Assembly: GCA_028868695.1 (NCBI GenBank)
Contig: JAGWTZ010000007.1
Span: 1-64,000, forward strand
Direction of reading: 5' to 3'
Source of the DNA: Alphaproteobacteria bacterium
GTDB taxonomy: Bacteria > Pseudomonadota > Alphaproteobacteria > Rhizobiales > Aestuariivirgaceae
Length of the DNA stretch: 64,000 nucleotides
The notes beneath the pieces are model-generated. The model ran no database searches, had not been told where the DNA came from, and saw only the letters and a program-made list of their open reading frames with translations. The position numbers were made by a program, and so were the translations under genes. Shown here piece after piece: positions 26,147-35,643 of the stretch. Position 1 is the stretch's first letter. Every line of letters starts with the position of its first letter.

Positions 26147-27487
26147 ATGGGTCAGTTGCGTGTCCTTGCCAGGTTGTCTTTGCTCCTGCCGCTTGCGGCC
26201 GGGGCAGGGCTGGCGCATGCCCAGACCGTTCCCTGCAATTGCCAGACCGGTGCAACACCCAGCACCGGCGACAGCGGCGGCATCACCCTTGATGGCAGCA
26301 GCATTGGCGCAGATTCAACCAGTGTTGCCCCGCGCAAGCGCAAGGCGAAGGCCGACCCCTATGGCGCCTATGGCTATGACGACGGGGCCTTCCGCTTCCG
26401 GCCCATGCTGGAAATCGGTGTTGCCGCCAGCAGCAATGCCAACCTCTCGCCCACAGCGCCCAAGGCCGATGTGGGCCTGCGGCTCAAGCCCAGCTTTGCC
26501 TTTGAAAGCGATTGGCCGCGCCATGCGTGGAAAGGCTCTGCCTCGCTGGATCTGGTGAATTTCGCCAGCACCCCCAGCGCCAACAGCACGACGGGAACGG
26601 CGGAAACCTCATTCCGCCTTGATATCCGCCACACCACCCATGCCGATTTCAGCACCACGGCCTCGCTCACCCAGGCCAATGCCGGCAGCAGCGAAGTGCC
26701 GGGCACGGCCATTGGCCCGCGGCAGGATGTGAATTTCGCGCAGACGGCAAGCATCACCCATGATTTTGGCGGCTTTGAAGGCCGGTTCAAAACCGGCCTT
26801 GCCCGCGCCAGCTTTGGCGATGTGGCGCTTTCGGGCGGCGGCACAGAAATCAACGCCGACCGAAACTATTGGGAACCCTCGCTTTCGGCCCGCGCCACAC
26901 TGGGCCATGAGGGCTTGCCACTGCGGCCATTCGCAGAAGTGAGCTATGACCCGCGCTTCCACGACCAGACCGTGGACCGCAATGGCGAGCAGCGCAATTC
27001 GCAAGGCTTTGGCGCCGCGCTGGGACTGGATTTCGCCGATGGCCCGATCTGGAGCGGCGAGATCGCCGGCAACTTCATTGCCCGCAGCTTTGATGACCCC
27101 GCGCTGCAAACCGCCACAGCATTGGGCGTAAGCGGAACAGTGACCTGGAGCCCAACGCCCTTGTGGAGCATCGTGGCCAACAGCGGTGTGGCGCTCAATG
27201 AATCGGAAGTGGCTGGCGTTTCGGCCACGCAAAGCTGGAATGCCGGGCTCAATGCCACCTATGCCTGGCGCGACAATGTGAATTTCCGCGGCGGCGGCAC
27301 GCTGACGCTGGCCGACAATGGCAGCAGCATCGACACCACTGTGGTGGCCAGCCTTGGCGCTGATTGGCAGCTGAACCCCAACATGGCCTTGGCGGGCACC
27401 GTGCAGAACACCTGGTATGCGCCGGGCAGCGGTGTGGGGGCCTATTCCGAGCAGCGCGCCATCACCAGCATCGTGTTGCGGCCCTGA
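26147..27487 (+). CDS. Outer-membrane beta-barrel protein
   Basis: This 446-residue protein has an N-terminal signal peptide (LARLSLLLPLAAGAGLAHA, cut before QTVPC), a short linker with paired cysteines (PCNC), and then alternating amphipathic strands rich in Asn, Ser and aromatic residues, ending in an aromatic/hydrophobic strand (ITSIVLRP). It resembles the alphaproteobacterial beta-barrel family linked to exopolysaccharide export (BBP2-type). The following genes galU and galE make UDP-sugars, which is consistent but not proof. It ends at a strong bidirectional terminator shared with galU. Confidence 0.7.
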   Translation: MGQLRVLARLSLLLPLAAGAGLAHAQTVPCNCQTGATPSTGDSGGITLDGSSIGADSTSVAPRKRKAKADPYGAYGYDDGAFRFRPMLEIGVAASSNANLSPTAPKADVGLRLKPSFAFESDWPRHAWKGSASLDLVNFASTPSANSTTGTAETSFRLDIRHTTHADFSTTASLTQANAGSSEVPGTAIGPRQDVNFAQTASITHDFGGFEGRFKTGLARASFGDVALSGGGTEINADRNYWEPSLSARATLGHEGLPLRPFAEVSYDPRFHDQTVDRNGEQRNSQGFGAALGLDFADGPIWSGEIAGNFIARSFDDPALQTATALGVSGTVTWSPTPLWSIVANSGVALNESEVAGVSATQSWNAGLNATYAWRDNVNFRGGGTLTLADNGSSIDTTVVASLGADWQLNPNMALAGTVQNTWYAPGSGVGAYSEQRAITSIVLRP

Positions 27488-27502
27488 GCAGCGGGGGAAA
27501 TG

Positions 27503-27533
27503 AAAAAGCCCCGGTGTGATGCCGGGGCTTTTT
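27503..27533. terminator. Bidirectional intrinsic terminator
   Basis: A perfect 12-base stem AAAAAGCCCCGG with its complement encloses a 7-base loop. A-tract and T-tract on both sides make it work in both directions, between the convergent beta-barrel gene and galU. Confidence 0.93.
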
Positions 27534-27547
27534 GTGACGGGTTGCGC

Positions 27548-28552
27548 CTAGCTGGCCACCTTGGTGATGCCCTGGCCTTCGGGAATTTCATCTTCCGGCG
27601 CTTCGCTGCCGGCACGGATTTCCTTCAGCACCTTGGCGAGTTCGGCATTGCCGTGCCAGGAGAGGAAGCCGCCCTGCTTGGCAATGATGTCCTGCAAGGC
27701 TTCGCGGAAGGCGGGGCCCAGGTCCTCGCGCTCGAGGCCGTAAGCCACGTTCGCGGCAAGGAAGCCGACCTTGTCGCCGCAGTCATAGGTCGTGCCATTG
27801 AACTGCAAGCCGTGGAAAGCCTGGTATTTGGCCAAGGCGATCATCGCATCGGTGATCTGAATTTCACCGCCGGAGCCCGGCTGCACATTCTCAATCTCGG
27901 TGAAGATTTCCGGCTGCAGGATGTAGCGGCCGGAGATGATGAGGTTGGAGGGCGCATCCTCGCGCTTGGGCTTTTCGACCATGCCGGCGATGGAGAAGTG
28001 GTTGTCCTGCCAATCCGACGGGGCCACCACGCCATAGCGGTGCACATGCTCCCAGGGCGCTTCCTCGACAGCAATGACATTGCCGCCGCCGCGCTCATTG
28101 TAGACTTTCACCATCTGGGCCAGGCAGCCCGGCTCGCTCTTGATGATCATGTCCGGCAGCAGCACGGCGAAGGGTTCATGGCCCACGAGATGGCGGGCGC
28201 ACCACACGGCGTGGCCAAGGCCCAGTGGCTCCTGCTGGCGGGTGAAGCTGGTCTGGCCGGCGCCGGGCAGGTCCTGTTCCAGCACCGAAAGCTGAATGCT
28301 CTTGCCGCGCTTGCGCAGGGTAGATTCCAGCTCATACTGCTTGTCGAAATGGTCTTCGATCACGCCCTTGTTGCGGCCGGTGACGAACACGAAATGCTCA
28401 ACACCCGCCTCGCGCGCCTCTTCCACCACCATCTGGATCAAGGGCTTGTCCACCACCGTCAGCATTTCCTTGGGCATGGCCTTGGTGGCGGGCAGGAAGC
28501 GCGTGCCCAGCCCGGCGACAGGGAAAACCGCAGTCTTGATGGGACGAACCAT
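27548..28552 (-). CDS. galU: UTP-glucose-1-phosphate uridylyltransferase GalU
   Basis: GalU makes UDP-glucose from UTP and glucose 1-phosphate. The 334-residue protein opens with the nucleotide-binding signature FPVAGLGTRFLPATKAMPKEML (residues 10-31) and continues with VVDKPLIQMVVEEA, GLGHAVWCARHLVGHEPFAVLLPDM and KVGFLAANVAYGLE. It is divergent from galE, so UDP-glucose synthesis and its epimerisation to UDP-galactose are encoded from one 110-base promoter region. The C-terminal tail is longer than in enterobacterial GalU. Confidence 0.96.
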   Translation of the reverse strand: MVRPIKTAVFPVAGLGTRFLPATKAMPKEMLTVVDKPLIQMVVEEAREAGVEHFVFVTGRNKGVIEDHFDKQYELESTLRKRGKSIQLSVLEQDLPGAGQTSFTRQQEPLGLGHAVWCARHLVGHEPFAVLLPDMIIKSEPGCLAQMVKVYNERGGGNVIAVEEAPWEHVHRYGVVAPSDWQDNHFSIAGMVEKPKREDAPSNLIISGRYILQPEIFTEIENVQPGSGGEIQITDAMIALAKYQAFHGLQFNGTTYDCGDKVGFLAANVAYGLEREDLGPAFREALQDIIAKQGGFLSWHGNAELAKVLKEIRAGSEAPEDEIPEGQGITKVAS

Positions 28553-28662
28553 TTACAAACCTTTCACTAATCTCGTTGCTATGTCCAAGCGTAGGGCGAT
28601 TGTAACGCTATTTAAATGAGCAAATGGTGTATTCGCGCCGACATTTTGGATAGGAGGCCTAT

Positions 28663-29652
28663 ATGGCGGTATTGGTGACGGGCGGTGCGGGCTATATCGG
28701 CAGCCACATGGTTCTGGCCCTGACCGATGCGGGCGAAAGCGTGGTGGTTCTGGACAACCTCACCACCGGCTTTGCCTGGGCCGTGGCCCCGCAGGCCAAG
28801 CTCGTCAAGGGCGACATCGGCGATGAGGCGCTGGTGGAAAAGCTGGTCAAGGAGCATGGCATTGACGCGATCGTGCATTTCGCCGGCTCCATCGTGGTGC
28901 CGGATTCGGTTTCCGACCCGCTGGGCTATTATCTCAACAACACCGTGAAATCGCGCGCCCTGATGGCGGCGGCGGTGAAATCAGGCGTGAAGAACTTCAT
29001 CTTCTCATCCACGGCGGCCGTCTACGGCAACCCGGAATCCATGCCGGTGTTCGAGACGGCGCGGCCGGCGCCCATCTCGCCCTATGGCACATCCAAGCTG
29101 ATGACCGAGCTGATGCTGCGTGATTCCCATGTGGCCTACGGCCTCAACTACATCGCGCTGCGCTATTTCAATGTGGCGGGCGCCGACCCCAAGGGCCGCA
29201 CCGGCCAATCAACACCGCGCGCCACGCATCTGATCAAGGTGGCCTGCCAGACGGCGCTGGGCCAGCGCAAAAGCATGGATGTGTTCGGCACGGATTATCC
29301 CACGCCGGATGGCACCTGCCTGCGGGACTACATCCACGTCAGCGATCTCATCGCCGCGCACATGGATGCGCTGCGCCACCTGCGCAAGGGCGGGGAAAGC
29401 GGCATCTTCAACTGCGGCTATGGCAAGGGCTATTCGGTGCTTGAGGTGATCAAGGCCGTTGAGAAGGCCCATGGCGGGCCGGTGAACCATGTGCTTGGCC
29501 CGCGCCGGGCGGGCGATCCGGCGGGCATCGTGGCGGGGGCAGAGCGGGTGCGCGAGGTTCTAGGCTGGCAACCCAAATACAATGACCTTGACCTGATCGT
29601 GAACTCCGCACTGGCCTGGGAAAAGCACTTGATGAAGCGCAACGCGGCTTGA
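28663..29652 (+). CDS. galE: UDP-glucose 4-epimerase GalE
   Basis: GalE interconverts UDP-glucose and UDP-galactose. The 329-residue SDR protein has the NAD-binding motif VTGGAGYIGSHM at the N-terminus, the catalytic STAAVYG and SPYGTSK (Tyr-x-x-x-Lys), and the GalE-type segments GTDYPTPDGTCLRDYIHVSDL and RRAGDPAGIVA. A strong AGGAGG lies just upstream of the ATG. With divergent galU it supplies activated hexoses for surface polysaccharides. Confidence 0.95.
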   Translation: MAVLVTGGAGYIGSHMVLALTDAGESVVVLDNLTTGFAWAVAPQAKLVKGDIGDEALVEKLVKEHGIDAIVHFAGSIVVPDSVSDPLGYYLNNTVKSRALMAAAVKSGVKNFIFSSTAAVYGNPESMPVFETARPAPISPYGTSKLMTELMLRDSHVAYGLNYIALRYFNVAGADPKGRTGQSTPRATHLIKVACQTALGQRKSMDVFGTDYPTPDGTCLRDYIHVSDLIAAHMDALRHLRKGGESGIFNCGYGKGYSVLEVIKAVEKAHGGPVNHVLGPRRAGDPAGIVAGAERVREVLGWQPKYNDLDLIVNSALAWEKHLMKRNAA

Positions 29653-29684
29653 AGCGGAGGCTTCACCCGCGCTAAAGCGCTGGC

Positions 29685-30302
29685 ATGTCCCTTTCCGGCC
29701 TTGCCTTCTTTGCCCTTGTCTATTTCATCTTCGTGATCACGCCCGGCCCCGGTGTGGCCGCCATGGTGGCGCGTGGACTGGGCACCGGCCTGCGCGGCTG
29801 GTTCCCCTATGCCATGGGCTTCATGCTGGGCGACATGACGTGGTTCACCATCGCCGCCACCGGGCTTTCGGCGCTGGCGCATGAATTCGCGCTGGCCTTC
29901 ACCGTGGTGAAATATGCGGGCTGCGCCTATCTCATCTATCTCGCCTGGAAAATCTGGCAATCGCCGCCGCATGTGGAAAACATCGAACAGGCGCATGTGG
30001 CCACCGCCGCCTGGCCCAGCTTCATCGGCGCGCTCACCCTGTGCCTGGGCAACCCCAAGGTGATCGTGTTCTTCATCTCGATCATGCCGCTGGTGGTGGA
30101 CGTGGCGCATGTGACCCTGTGGTCCTATCTCGCCATGCTTTCGGTGATGGCGCCCTTCGCGCCGTTCCTCACCTTCAGCGTGCTTTATCTCGCCAAGCGG
30201 GCGCGGATGATTTTCCAATCAGCCCGTGCGCTGCGCCGCATCAACCGCGGCTCGGCCGGGCTGATGGCAGGTGCTGCCACGCTGATTGCGCTCAAAGGCT
30301 GA
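29685..30302 (+). CDS. LysE/RhtB family amino-acid exporter
   Basis: This 205-residue protein has about six membrane helices and the LysE/RhtB signature FVITPGPGVAAMVARGLGTGLRGWFPYAMGFMLGD near the N-terminus, with CAYLIYLAWKIWQ and GNPKVIVFFISIMPL later. Members export amino acids or related metabolites. It follows galE by 32 bases on the same strand. No substrate can be assigned. Confidence 0.9.
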   Translation: MSLSGLAFFALVYFIFVITPGPGVAAMVARGLGTGLRGWFPYAMGFMLGDMTWFTIAATGLSALAHEFALAFTVVKYAGCAYLIYLAWKIWQSPPHVENIEQAHVATAAWPSFIGALTLCLGNPKVIVFFISIMPLVVDVAHVTLWSYLAMLSVMAPFAPFLTFSVLYLAKRARMIFQSARALRRINRGSAGLMAGAATLIALKG

Positions 30303-30366
30303 AGCCTTCATTTCTTCAAATTGATCTGGCCTGCTAGATTGGCGCGAATCTGAATTGGAGAGACGG

Positions 30367-31557
30367 ATGCGGAAATTGCTGTTGGCCCTGATGCTGGGGG
30401 TTGCCCTTGCCAGCCCCGCCCATGCGGATGCCAAGTTTGAAGCCTTCGTGCAATCGCTTTGGCCGCAGGTGAAGGCGGCCGGCTTCTCGCGCGAGCTGTT
30501 TGACGCCGCCTTCAAGGGCATCACAGACCCGGACCCCGTTGTGATCAAGCTGGCCGACAACCAGCCGGAATTCAAATCCACCACGTCGGAATATCTCGAC
30601 AAGACGGTGACGCCGGCGCGCATCCAGCAGGGCAAGGATGGGCTTGCCGCCAATGACGCCTTGCTCAGCGCCATTCAGGCCAAATATGGCGTGGAGAAAT
30701 ATGTGCTGCTCGGCATCTGGGGCATTGAGAGCAATTATGGCCGGGAGATGGGCAACATGCCGGTCATGCGCTCGCTGGCCACGCTGATGTATTATGGCAA
30801 CAAGAAGCAATATGCCAAGGAACAGCTGATTGCCGCCTTCACCATCCTGAAGCGGGGCATCAAGTCTCCTGACAATTTCACCGGCTCCTGGGCAGGCGCG
30901 CTGGGCCATACGCAGTTCATCCCCACCACCTATCTCGCCTCGGCCGTTGATTGGAACGGCGATGGCAAGAAGGACATCTGGGGATCAAAGGAAGATGCGC
31001 TGGCCTCGACCGCGCATTACCTTTCGCAATCAGGCTGGAAGAGCGACCGCCCCTGGGGCTGGGAAGCCAAGCTGCCCGATGGCTTCGACCGGGCGCTGAT
31101 CGGGCGGGCACATTGGAAAACCGTGGCGGAATGGGAAAAGCTGGGCATCAAGCCGGCCATCGGCGATCATTTCTCATCGCCCGCCGCAAAGGCCTTTGTG
31201 ATGATCCCGCAAGGCATTGATGGCCCGGTGTTCCTGGTGACGCAGAATTTCTTGGCGCTGCTGGCCTATAACTACAGCCATGGCTATGCGCTGGCGGTGG
31301 CCATGCTGGGAGACCGCATCGCCGGGCGCGCCAAGGTGCAGGCTGCCTGGCCCGCGCAGACAACTGACCTCACATTCAAAGAGCGCGTGGAAATGCAGAC
31401 CCGCCTGACCGACATGGGCTTTGACACCAGCGGCGCTGACGGGCGCTTTGGCGCAAAGACCTATGAGGCGGTGCTGGCTTTCCAGAAAAAGGTGGGCTTG
31501 CCACTGGATGGCTTCCCCTCACGCAAGGTGCTTGAGCGGCTGCGGGCGGGCGGCTAA
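30367..31557 (+). CDS. Lytic murein transglycosylase (MltB-like) with C-terminal peptidoglycan-binding domain
   Basis: This 396-residue periplasmic enzyme has a signal peptide (KLLLALMLGVALASPAHA), an SLT_2 (MltB-like) domain with catalytic Glu in LLGIWGIESNYGREMGN near residue 118, GSWAGALGHTQFIPTTYLASAVDWNGDGKKDIW, and a C-terminal PG_binding_1 domain (LTDMGFDTSGADGRFGAKTYEAVLAFQKKVGL). It cleaves glycan strands and forms 1,6-anhydromuramic ends. The track ORF begins at a TTG that is part of the GGAGAGACGG ribosome site; the ATG at 30367 is the better start. The next gene, DUF459, follows nine bases later. Confidence 0.92.
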   Translation: MRKLLLALMLGVALASPAHADAKFEAFVQSLWPQVKAAGFSRELFDAAFKGITDPDPVVIKLADNQPEFKSTTSEYLDKTVTPARIQQGKDGLAANDALLSAIQAKYGVEKYVLLGIWGIESNYGREMGNMPVMRSLATLMYYGNKKQYAKEQLIAAFTILKRGIKSPDNFTGSWAGALGHTQFIPTTYLASAVDWNGDGKKDIWGSKEDALASTAHYLSQSGWKSDRPWGWEAKLPDGFDRALIGRAHWKTVAEWEKLGIKPAIGDHFSSPAAKAFVMIPQGIDGPVFLVTQNFLALLAYNYSHGYALAVAMLGDRIAGRAKVQAAWPAQTTDLTFKERVEMQTRLTDMGFDTSGADGRFGAKTYEAVLAFQKKVGLPLDGFPSRKVLERLRAGG

Positions 31558-31566
31558 CTTCAGGCC

Positions 31567-32652
31567 ATGATGAATTTCCGTCCGGCGTTGTGTGTGGCTT
31601 TGGGTTTGGCGCTGGCCATGCCCGCAAGCTTGCGCGCGCAAGACCAGGGGCCGGCCATCGGCTCGGAAGCCACAGCGGCGCAAGGCGATGGCACGGCACC
31701 GGACCAGCAGGCCGCCGACGCTGTGCGCCGTGTGCTCATCGTGGGAGACCAGCTGGCGGGCGGCATGGGGGCTGGCCTTACCCGCATGTCGGACGGTGAC
31801 GACACGATTGAAGTGGTCAACCGTTTCAATGAGTCCTCGGGCCTCACCCGGCCGGAGATTTATGATTGGGCGGCCGCCATTCCCAAGATGGCGGAGAACA
31901 AGAATTTCGCCGCCGCCTTTGTGCTGGTTGGGCTGAATGACCGGCGCGACATGCGCAGCGGCGACAAGGTTTTGGCCTTCAATTCCCCGGAATGGCAGGC
32001 GCTCTACAAGCAGCGCGTGGACGGCGTGCTCGATGCGCTGGCGCAGCAGAAGATCAAGGTGTTCTGGTTGGGCGAGCCGCCGATGGGCGATGCGGCGCTG
32101 GATGCCGACATGCAGGCGCTGACCGCGCTGGAGAAAGAGCGCGTGACAGCCAAGGGCGGCACGTTCATCGAGTTGCGTACGCCCTTCCTTGGCCCGGATG
32201 GCAAATATGCCGATCGCGGGCCTGATGACACGGGAACCGACAGGCGCTTGCGTGAAAGCGATGGCGTCACCTTTTTCAAGCAGGGCAACAACCGGCTGGG
32301 GCAGATTGCGCTTTCCGCCCTCAAGGGCGTGAGTGCGCCTGCGGCAACGCCGGACGCCACACCGGCCGATGCGCAGGCCAGCGCCGCGCCGCTTCCCGCG
32401 CCAGCGCCGGTTGATCAATCGCCGCTGTTTGCGCAGGAAGGCGTCGATGGCGGTGCCGTGGCCCAAGGCAGCGGCGAATTGGTGGCGGCCGTGGCGGCTG
32501 ATGCCGAAAAGGTCGAGGCCACCAAGGCCAGCAGCATTGGCATTGCCGCGGCCAAGGGCAGCAATGCCGAAAGCCTGCTCACAACGGGCCTTTCTGCAGC
32601 GGCGCCAGCGGGGCGCTTTGATGATTTCAGCGCGGCAGCGCCGGCCCAGTGA
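31567..32652 (+). CDS. DUF459 (SGNH-like) periplasmic protein lacking catalytic Ser and His
   Basis: This 361-residue exported protein has a signal peptide ending SLRAQ and a DUF459 SGNH-type domain at about residues 55-255. The block I motif that should read GDSLA is GDQLA (LIVGDQLAGGM), so the nucleophile is Gln. The terminal block that normally reads DGIHF is DGVTF, so the catalytic His is Thr. Block III GLND is intact. It is therefore probably a non-catalytic binding protein. The C-terminal 100 residues are Ala/Pro-rich and low complexity. It is coupled to the transglycosylase upstream, which suggests a role in peptidoglycan handling. Confidence 0.8.
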   Translation: MMNFRPALCVALGLALAMPASLRAQDQGPAIGSEATAAQGDGTAPDQQAADAVRRVLIVGDQLAGGMGAGLTRMSDGDDTIEVVNRFNESSGLTRPEIYDWAAAIPKMAENKNFAAAFVLVGLNDRRDMRSGDKVLAFNSPEWQALYKQRVDGVLDALAQQKIKVFWLGEPPMGDAALDADMQALTALEKERVTAKGGTFIELRTPFLGPDGKYADRGPDDTGTDRRLRESDGVTFFKQGNNRLGQIALSALKGVSAPAATPDATPADAQASAAPLPAPAPVDQSPLFAQEGVDGGAVAQGSGELVAAVAADAEKVEATKASSIGIAAAKGSNAESLLTTGLSAAAPAGRFDDFSAAAPAQ

Positions 32653-33627
32653 TCAGGCCGTGGCTGGCCGGGTGCGGGCACCAAGCAGGGTGAGCCCGGC
32701 AATCGCCAGCACGAGAACGATGAAGGCAGCCACCTGATAGGGCAGAATGGCTTCATGCAGGAACAGGCTGGCGAACACCATGGTCAAGGCCGGTGAGGTG
32801 GCGCCGATGGTGGCCGCCAGCGAAACGGGAATATGGCGGATGGCGCTGAACCAGATCAGCAGCTCAAGATAATAGACCAGCCCCATCAGCGCCGCGGCCA
32901 TTTGCCATTGCGGTGTTGTGAAAGCCGCGAACAGGCCGCGCGCATCAGTGGCCAGCAGCACAAGGCCGAGGAACAAAGCCGAAAGGCCGACGCGGAAGAA
33001 TGTCACCTGCGCGGGGGTAATGGGGGATTTGCCCAGCTCCTGGCGTACGATCACATGGGCAATGGCCCACAGCAGCGGCACCGCCAGCACGGCAAGGAAC
33101 CAGATATTGAGGCCCGCAATGGTCCATGCGCCATTGGTGCCAAGGCCATAGAGCGTCACCAGCAAAAGCGCCGTCAGGCCCAGCTCGGCGGCGGATTTGC
33201 GGCGGCCCAGAAACACCGCCTCAATGATGATGGCGAAAACTGGCGAGGCCTGCAGCGCGATGGCGCCGGACACGGTGCCCGCCGCTTCCACCCCAAACAC
33301 GAACAGGAAAATCGCCACCGCAAAGAGCAGGCCGGTGAGAAGCGTGAGCATGAAGGCGCGGCGCGGGCTGTGGCTGCCGCTGGCAGGCGAGAACATGCCG
33401 CGCTGACCGCTGAACATCTCCTTCAGCATCAGCGGCACCGAGAACAGGAACTGGTAGAATGAAAGGAAGAAGGCAAAGCTGAGCGCGCCAAAGCCCGCTG
33501 GCCGGCCATTGGAAATGACCGGCAGCAAGGCAATCAGGCTGACGCAGACAAGTGTTTGGCCCACGCCTTTCAATGTGTTGGAGCTTTGCACGCCTTCCCC
33601 ATTCCAGAAAGCGCTGCGATCACCCAT
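32653..33627 (-). CDS. EamA/DMT family transporter
   Basis: This 324-residue protein has about ten membrane helices in two EamA repeats (first around GVGQTLVCVSLIALLPVISNG, second around LNIWFLAVLAVPLLWAIAHVIVRQELGK to FLHEAILPYQVAAFIVLVLAIAGLTLLGA). Drug/metabolite transporters of this group move small organic solutes. Its stop abuts the stop of the convergent DUF459 gene. The substrate is unknown. Confidence 0.85.
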   Translation of the reverse strand: MGDRSAFWNGEGVQSSNTLKGVGQTLVCVSLIALLPVISNGRPAGFGALSFAFFLSFYQFLFSVPLMLKEMFSGQRGMFSPASGSHSPRRAFMLTLLTGLLFAVAIFLFVFGVEAAGTVSGAIALQASPVFAIIIEAVFLGRRKSAAELGLTALLLVTLYGLGTNGAWTIAGLNIWFLAVLAVPLLWAIAHVIVRQELGKSPITPAQVTFFRVGLSALFLGLVLLATDARGLFAAFTTPQWQMAAALMGLVYYLELLIWFSAIRHIPVSLAATIGATSPALTMVFASLFLHEAILPYQVAAFIVLVLAIAGLTLLGARTRPATA

Positions 33628-33690
33628 TTCAGCGTTGCAGGCAAGGGCCAGAAGGCCGCGCTTGTTGCGGCGCTGGCCCCATCACCCGCG

Positions 33691-34473
33691 CTACTCCATG
33701 AACCAGCCGTGGCTCACCACCAGCGACTGGCCTGTCAAGGCATTGGTGTTGAAGGCGGCGAACATGTAGGCCACCTCCGCCACATCCTCGAGCGTGGTGA
33801 ACTGGCCATCCACCGTGTCGCCCAGCATGATCTTCTTGACCACGTCTTCCTCGGAGATGCCCAGTGTCTTGGCCTGTTCCGGAATCTGCTTTTCCACCAG
33901 AGGCGTTTTGACAAAGCCGGGGCAGATCACATTGGTGCGCACGCCGCGCGCCGCGCCCTCTTTCGCAATCACCCGCGAAAGTCCAAGAAGCCCGTGCTTG
34001 GCCGTGACGTAGGCCGACTTGAGCGGCGAGGCGAGCTTGGAATGCACCGAGCCCATGAAAATGATGGCACCAGAGCCCTTGGCATACATGTGCGGCAGCA
34101 CCGCCTTGGAGGTGAGGAAGGCGCCGTCGAGGTGAATGGCCAGGATCTTCTTCCAGTCAGCAAAGGGGAATTCCTCCATCTTGTGCACGATCTGGATGCC
34201 GGCATTGGAAACCAGAACGTCCACCCCGCCCCAGGCCTTGACCACGGCATCAACGCCGGCATTCACCTGGTCTTCATTGGTCACATCCATGGCGACGCTC
34301 ATGGCCGAGCCGGCGCGCCTGGCGTTCAGGTCATCAGCGGCGGCCTTGGCGGCATCGGCGTTGAGATCGGCAATCACTACTTTTGCGCCGCCCGCGGCAT
34401 AACGGTCGGCGATTGCCTTGCCGAGGCCCGAGGCTGCGCCGGTGACGATGCACACTTTGCCGGTGAGATTCAT
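33691..34473 (-). CDS. bdhA: 3-hydroxybutyrate dehydrogenase BdhA
   Basis: This 260-residue SDR enzyme oxidises (R)-3-hydroxybutyrate to acetoacetate with NAD, part of PHB turnover. It shows [13 protein letters not shown] (NAD site), [14 protein letters not shown], the catalytic Ser in [22 protein letters not shown] with Tyr-x-x-x-Lys, and the BdhA-type C-terminus SHGWFME. The VHS and QIVHK stretches are specific for BdhA among SDRs. The patatin gene lies 51 bases upstream on the same strand, a pairing common in this order, and a near-palindromic site covers the patatin start. Confidence 0.92.
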   Translation of the reverse strand: MNLTGKVCIVTGAASGLGKAIADRYAAGGAKVVIADLNADAAKAAADDLNARRAGSAMSVAMDVTNEDQVNAGVDAVVKAWGGVDVLVSNAGIQIVHKMEEFPFADWKKILAIHLDGAFLTSKAVLPHMYAKGSGAIIFMGSVHSKLASPLKSAYVTAKHGLLGLSRVIAKEGAARGVRTNVICPGFVKTPLVEKQIPEQAKTLGISEEDVVKKIMLGDTVDGQFTTLEDVAEVAYMFAAFNTNALTGQSLVVSHGWFME

Positions 34474-34524
34474 GGGGTCAGTCCTTCAGATTGTTGGAGT
34501 TGGTTGTGGCTGGCGTGGCGTGTG

Positions 34525-35643
34525 TCATGACCGCACGACCTTGCCGTTGTCAAATGTCACCATGCCCTGGGCCGGAATGGCGCGGGCCTTCCAGGCCTTG
34601 TCGGAAAGGCCGCGCTGGGCGTCATCAAAGCCATTTTGCCAATGTTCCTCGACGCTGAGGCGGGAGAATTCATAGTCCTTGGATTGGGTGTCGAAATCAT
34701 TGCCGCGGTTGATGAGATGCATCACCGTGATGCCGGCGGCGCGGGAGGTTTCGGTGAGGGCCTTCACGTCCGGGTCACCGGCCATGTCCTGCGGCAGCTT
34801 TTTGAGCAGGTTGGCCGCCGCCTGGCGCAGGCGCTGTTCGGTCATGGCGGCGGTGGTCATCATGCGGGTGCGGCTGGAATAGCGGATTTCCTTTTCACGC
34901 TCGGCCGTTTCCATGATGGTTTCCGGCAGCTTGCCGCGGGCTGAGAAGAGATCCACCTGGAAAATGCACAGGCTGTCGCTCGGCCCCGCCATGTCGATCA
35001 CCTGGCTCAGCGGCGTGTTGGAAACGAGGCCGCCGTCCCAATAGAAGGCACCATCAATTTCCACCGCCGGAAAGCCCGGCGGCAGCGCGCCTGATGCCAT
35101 GATGTGCTCGGCGCGCAGCTTTTCCTGCGTGCTGTCAAAATAGCGGAAGTTGCCGCTGACGACATTGACCGCACCCACGCTCAGCCGCGGGCCGCCCTTG
35201 TTGATGAGGTCGAAATCCACCAGTTCGTGCAGCGTGTCTTTGAGGGCGCTGGTGTCGTAAAAGCTGGTCGCCTCGCGCGTTCCGGGCCAGGAGAGCAGGG
35301 GCGAGACCAGGCGCGGGCTGAAAAAGCCGGGAATGCCGAACATGGTGGCCAGCCAGCTGCTCAGCTCATTGAAGGTGCTGCGGCCTTGCGCGCCGGGAAT
35401 GAGAGAAGCCCCCTGCAGGCCAGAGGACACCTTGTTCCAGAACTCCCGCAGCCGGGCCACGCGCCTTTCCGGCGGGTTGCCGGCGATGAGTGCTGCGTTG
35501 ATGGCGCCAATGGAGATGCCAGCCAGCCAATCCGGCTGTTCACCGGCCTGGGCCAGCGCTTCAAAGGCCCCGGCTTGATAGGCGCCCAGCGCCCCGCCGC
35601 CCTGAAGCACCAAAACCTTCTTTTCAAGCGGTTTCTGTTGCAT
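34525..35643 (-). CDS. Patatin-like phospholipase family protein
   Basis: This protein (372 residues from the ATG at 35643) has a patatin domain: oxyanion loop LQGGGALGAYQAG, nucleophile elbow GISIGAIN, and the catalytic Asp in YWDGGLVSNTPL. A C-terminal DUF3734-like region follows. It may hydrolyse phospholipids or, given the bdhA neighbour and the known links of some patatins with PHB granules, act in lipid or PHB metabolism; that part is inference. The track begins at an upstream TTG inside the inverted repeat; the ATG (MQQKPLEKKVLVLQGGG) is closer to the domain. Confidence 0.88.
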   Translation of the reverse strand: MQQKPLEKKVLVLQGGGALGAYQAGAFEALAQAGEQPDWLAGISIGAINAALIAGNPPERRVARLREFWNKVSSGLQGASLIPGAQGRSTFNELSSWLATMFGIPGFFSPRLVSPLLSWPGTREATSFYDTSALKDTLHELVDFDLINKGGPRLSVGAVNVVSGNFRYFDSTQEKLRAEHIMASGALPPGFPAVEIDGAFYWDGGLVSNTPLSQVIDMAGPSDSLCIFQVDLFSARGKLPETIMETAEREKEIRYSSRTRMMTTAAMTEQRLRQAAANLLKKLPQDMAGDPDVKALTETSRAAGITVMHLINRGNDFDTQSKDYEFSRLSVEEHWQNGFDDAQRGLSDKAWKARAIPAQGMVTFDNGKVVRS

